Shown here in pieces: positions 62,239 through 64,000 of a DNA stretch of 64,000 bases. The stretch covers positions 62,001 through 126,000 of the forward strand of contig CAVZMO010000008.1 of NCBI GenBank assembly GCA_963776195.1. The letters run 5' to 3'. Both the position numbers and the translations under genes were made by a program. Numbering within the stretch: the first letter of the stretch is position 1; each line of letters starts with the position of its first letter. A model generated the notes under the pieces. It was not told the DNA's origin. It saw nothing but the letters and a program-made list of their open reading frames with translations, and ran no database searches. The DNA is from CAVZMO01 sp963776195. GTDB taxonomy: Bacteria > Nitrospirota > Thermodesulfovibrionia > Thermodesulfovibrionales > SM23-35.

Positions 62239-63214
62239 ATGATTGTATTACCGCACCTGGGTAGAAAAAGGACAAGATTTCCCTGTAATTCTTACCATCC
62301 CGTGCCATCTTCAGTGCGCCCCACTGACAGAGGCCGACACCGTGGCCGTATCCTTTACCCTCAAACAGTATTAAGTCCCCATGACGGGAGAGAGTGAAAT
62401 TCGTACTCGGTAAACGGCTCCACCCGAGGGCTTTTCTCAAATCTGTTGCGTTGATCGTAGTTATTCCGGAACGGTTTTTGATATTGAGTTGTTTAACCCT
62501 TTTTGTCGAAGTAAAGGATTTTACCCGGATTTCTTTGATGTTTTGCATATCGAGTGCCCTTTCAATTTCCTCGAGTTGGATCTTTCTTTCCCAGGAAGAA
62601 TAGGGAGAGAGATCACAACTCGATTCTGTCGACTTCAAATAGGGATAACTCTTGCCGAAGACTTCTTCCGGGTTTTCCGTCCTCCCACCGCATGTCGAAT
62701 GGTAAAGCGCCTCTATCGGCCTTCCGTCAAAGGTGAGAATTTGGCCACTCGTCTCCGAAACCGCATAGGCTATTCTCGCATCCGGGTTCTTTCCCTTATA
62801 AGCCTGATGGAGCACGGAAGACGCGATATGGTAGAAGCTGTCGCCGTTTATCCTTTTTTGATAGAGGGCGTATGTTCTCGATATAACGGCCTGGGCCTTC
62901 AGCGCTTCCATGTCCCAGTCCGAGCCGACCTCAGCGGCGACCACATCCTTAATATACTCTTCCAGCGGGAGTTCGTTAATGATATAGAGACCGCCGTCAC
63001 CTTTCCAAATACCGATAGAGCCTGCGTAACCCGTGCCCATGAGAAGCAGGTCTCCCCTGATGCTGCCGACTCTCTCCGCTTTTTCGTTTTTTGACGGAAT
63101 CCGGCGGTAGACTTCATTCACGATGAGTACCTTTATATTTTCAACGGCAAAAGCGTTCCACGCGATACCCAGGATAAATAACATGACAAGGAGGAGCCTG
63201 ACTCTATTCGACAT
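62225..63214 (-). CDS. SpoIID/LytB-domain protein
   Basis: Secreted peptidoglycan enzyme, 329 residues, signal peptide ending near FAVENIK. The lytic-transglycosylase core shows LPLEEYIKDVVAAEVGSDWD, LKAQAVISRTYAL, YHSTCGGRTENPEEVFG and GYGHGVGLCQWGA. In non-sporulating bacteria these act in cell division or wall turnover, which fits the SPOR gene nearby. Confidence 0.92.
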   Translation of the reverse strand: MSNRVRLLLVMLFILGIAWNAFAVENIKVLIVNEVYRRIPSKNEKAERVGSIRGDLLLMGTGYAGSIGIWKGDGGLYIINELPLEEYIKDVVAAEVGSDWDMEALKAQAVISRTYALYQKRINGDSFYHIASSVLHQAYKGKNPDARIAYAVSETSGQILTFDGRPIEALYHSTCGGRTENPEEVFGKSYPYLKSTESSCDLSPYSSWERKIQLEEIERALDMQNIKEIRVKSFTSTKRVKQLNIKNRSGITTINATDLRKALGWSRLPSTNFTLSRHGDLILFEGKGYGHGVGLCQWGALKMARDGKNYREILSFFYPGAVIQSYENH

Positions 63215-63219
63215 GCTTT

Positions 63220-63426
63220 TTATTTTTTCCCGAGAATCCAGAAAAGGAGGGTCAATATAAGGCTCAATAGTATGCTTGTAGCCAGAGGAAAATAGAAAGT
63301 GAAATTCTTCTTCTGGACGATAATGTCTCCCGGAAGTCTGCCAAGCCAGGGTATCTTGCCTGAAAGAAGCAATAAACCGCCTATCGCTATGATGATGACC
63401 CCGAAGATAACGAGAAATGTTCCCAT
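63220..63426 (-). CDS. DUF2905 small membrane protein
   Basis: A 68-residue protein with two transmembrane helices around the conserved IPWLGRLPGDI motif. Start at ATG 63426; the longer frame upstream is the shadow of queH. Function unknown. Commonly found next to queA/spoIID-type genes. Confidence 0.85.
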   Translation of the reverse strand: MGTFLVIFGVIIIAIGGLLLLSGKIPWLGRLPGDIIVQKKNFTFYFPLATSILLSLILTLLFWILGKK

Positions 63427-63451
63427 ATATTGTATGCCGTCTGTCACGGTT

Positions 63452-64000
63452 TTATCTTCGCTCTTCACCTTTGTCTGCGCCTTTAACTTTCTTCGTATAT
63501 CTGTCCATCTCGGAATATACACATCCGCAGTATTTCTGCCTGTACAGCCCCAATTTTTTCGACAAGCCGACGCTTTCCTTCCATCCCGGCCTGAAGTCTT
63601 CTGAATAAAACGGTATAGAATATCTCTTTCCCATTTCCCTGCCGACATTATTTATGATATCAAATTTTTGATAGGGACTCACAAGCAATGAGGTCGTAAA
63701 GCCGTCCAGCCCCATCTTCTTCGCAGTTCTTGCGGTTTCTTCTAGTCTCATCGAGTAGCAAATGCTGCATCGGTTATCTTCATTATTTACTACCGCCCTG
63801 ATGAATTCCTTCAGGCCGTAATGATCAGAGTATTCAAGTTCAAGACCCCACGTCTTCTCAAGCTCCTGCAACGACTCAAGGCGCATGCGATATTCAGTGT
63901 ACGGATGAATGTTCGGGTTAAACCAGAGTCCCTTTATATCGATACCCTTTGAGCAAAGGGTCTGTAGGGGATATAAACAGCAATTGGCACAACAGATATG
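63452..64000 (-). CDS. queH: Epoxyqueuosine reductase QueH, 5' end outside the window
   Basis: Last step of queuosine synthesis (cobalamin-independent type). The frame runs off the right edge. At the edge CCANCC is seen, then GLWFNPNIHPYTEYRMRLES, CSICYSMRLEETA, TTSLLVSPYQKFD and the C-terminal YRQKYCGCVYSE. The methionine at 63886 is internal; homology continues to the edge. Confidence 0.93.
   Translation of the reverse strand, partial: HICCANCCLYPLQTLCSKGIDIKGLWFNPNIHPYTEYRMRLESLQELEKTWGLELEYSDHYGLKEFIRAVVNNEDNRCSICYSMRLEETARTAKKMGLDGFTTSLLVSPYQKFDIINNVGREMGKRYSIPFYSEDFRPGWKESVGLSKKLGLYRQKYCGCVYSEMDRYTKKVKGADKGEERR

Noticed and set aside
63427..63648. Upstream extension of the DUF2905 frame
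   Set aside because: It is the out-of-frame shadow of queH; DUF2905 proteins begin at the ATG at 63426.
1..64000. tRNA, rRNA genes and CRISPR arrays
   Set aside because: I scanned for T-loop-like motifs, rRNA signatures and regularly spaced repeats and saw none; a covariance-model search would be needed to exclude unusual RNAs.

Overview
The window reads as one chromosomal segment of an anaerobic, Gram-negative-type bacterium with a folate-based C1 (Wood-Ljungdahl type) metabolism. A Nitrospirota (Thermodesulfovibrio-like) or deltaproteobacterial relative is my best guess. It rests on an outer-membrane TolC protein, periplasmic thioredoxins, PpdK, CooC, a group-3-like NiFe hydrogenase, and an hdrCBA-mvhD-metVF cluster like that of acetogens. 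No rRNA, tRNA or CRISPR array was found, so the taxonomic call is inference.

Layout. 1-9 kb: end of asd, an SAH/MTA deaminase, an HU gene with its terminator, PilZ, recR, a double-GAF protein with a two-subunit NiFe hydrogenase, and a reverse-strand TlpA/peroxiredoxin/TlpA operon. 9-24.6 kb: ppdK, a Crp-type regulator, rpsO-pnp, an M16 peptidase, a reverse-strand binding protein/histidine kinase/response regulator unit, TusA, purC, gapN, TolC. 24.8-26.6 kb: a small accessory patch with a HigBA toxin-antitoxin pair, remnants of a TOTE-type primase-helicase and of a type III methyltransferase, and a TPR gene. 26.6-32.4 kb: hisC, hisB, cooC, a tandem Usp protein, a cation exchanger, formyl-THF cyclo-ligase and an inositol monophosphatase. 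32.4-40.1 kb: a defence-like island with a ComF-like phosphoribosyltransferase next to a DprA-like SLOG protein, an ORF6N protein, and a type III-like mod/res pair whose res is frameshifted. 40.1-54.2 kb: folE, folD, hdrC, hdrB, hdrA, mvhD, metV, metF, two response regulators, a PAS kinase, then an NADPH-oxidoreductase/ferredoxin/MvhD-like fusion with a second metV-metF pair. 54.3-64 kb: a trypsin-like protease, purD, PilZ, and a long reverse-strand run ybeY, PgpH-type HD gene, phoH, SPOR protein, queA, spoIID-like, DUF2905, queH.

How the genes work together. FolD, formyl-THF cyclo-ligase and two MetVF pairs handle C1-tetrahydrofolate interconversion. HdrABC with MvhD is the expected electron partner of MetVF, as in the Moorella cluster, and the fused flavoprotein before the second metVF looks like a parallel electron input. 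CooC and the hydrogenase fit an H2/CO-linked anaerobe.

Two points need care. First, mvhD carries an in-frame TGA where the family has a conserved cysteine, followed at the right distance by a hairpin with a GG-containing loop: a probable selenocysteine codon with SECIS. Second, single-base indels, several in homopolymers, break many otherwise conserved genes (binding protein, cooC, usp, res, hdrB, mvhD, metV1 and, heavily, the flavoprotein fusion at 50.6-52.5 kb), while neighbours such as the 3-kb hdrA are intact. I read most of these as local consensus errors rather than gene decay.
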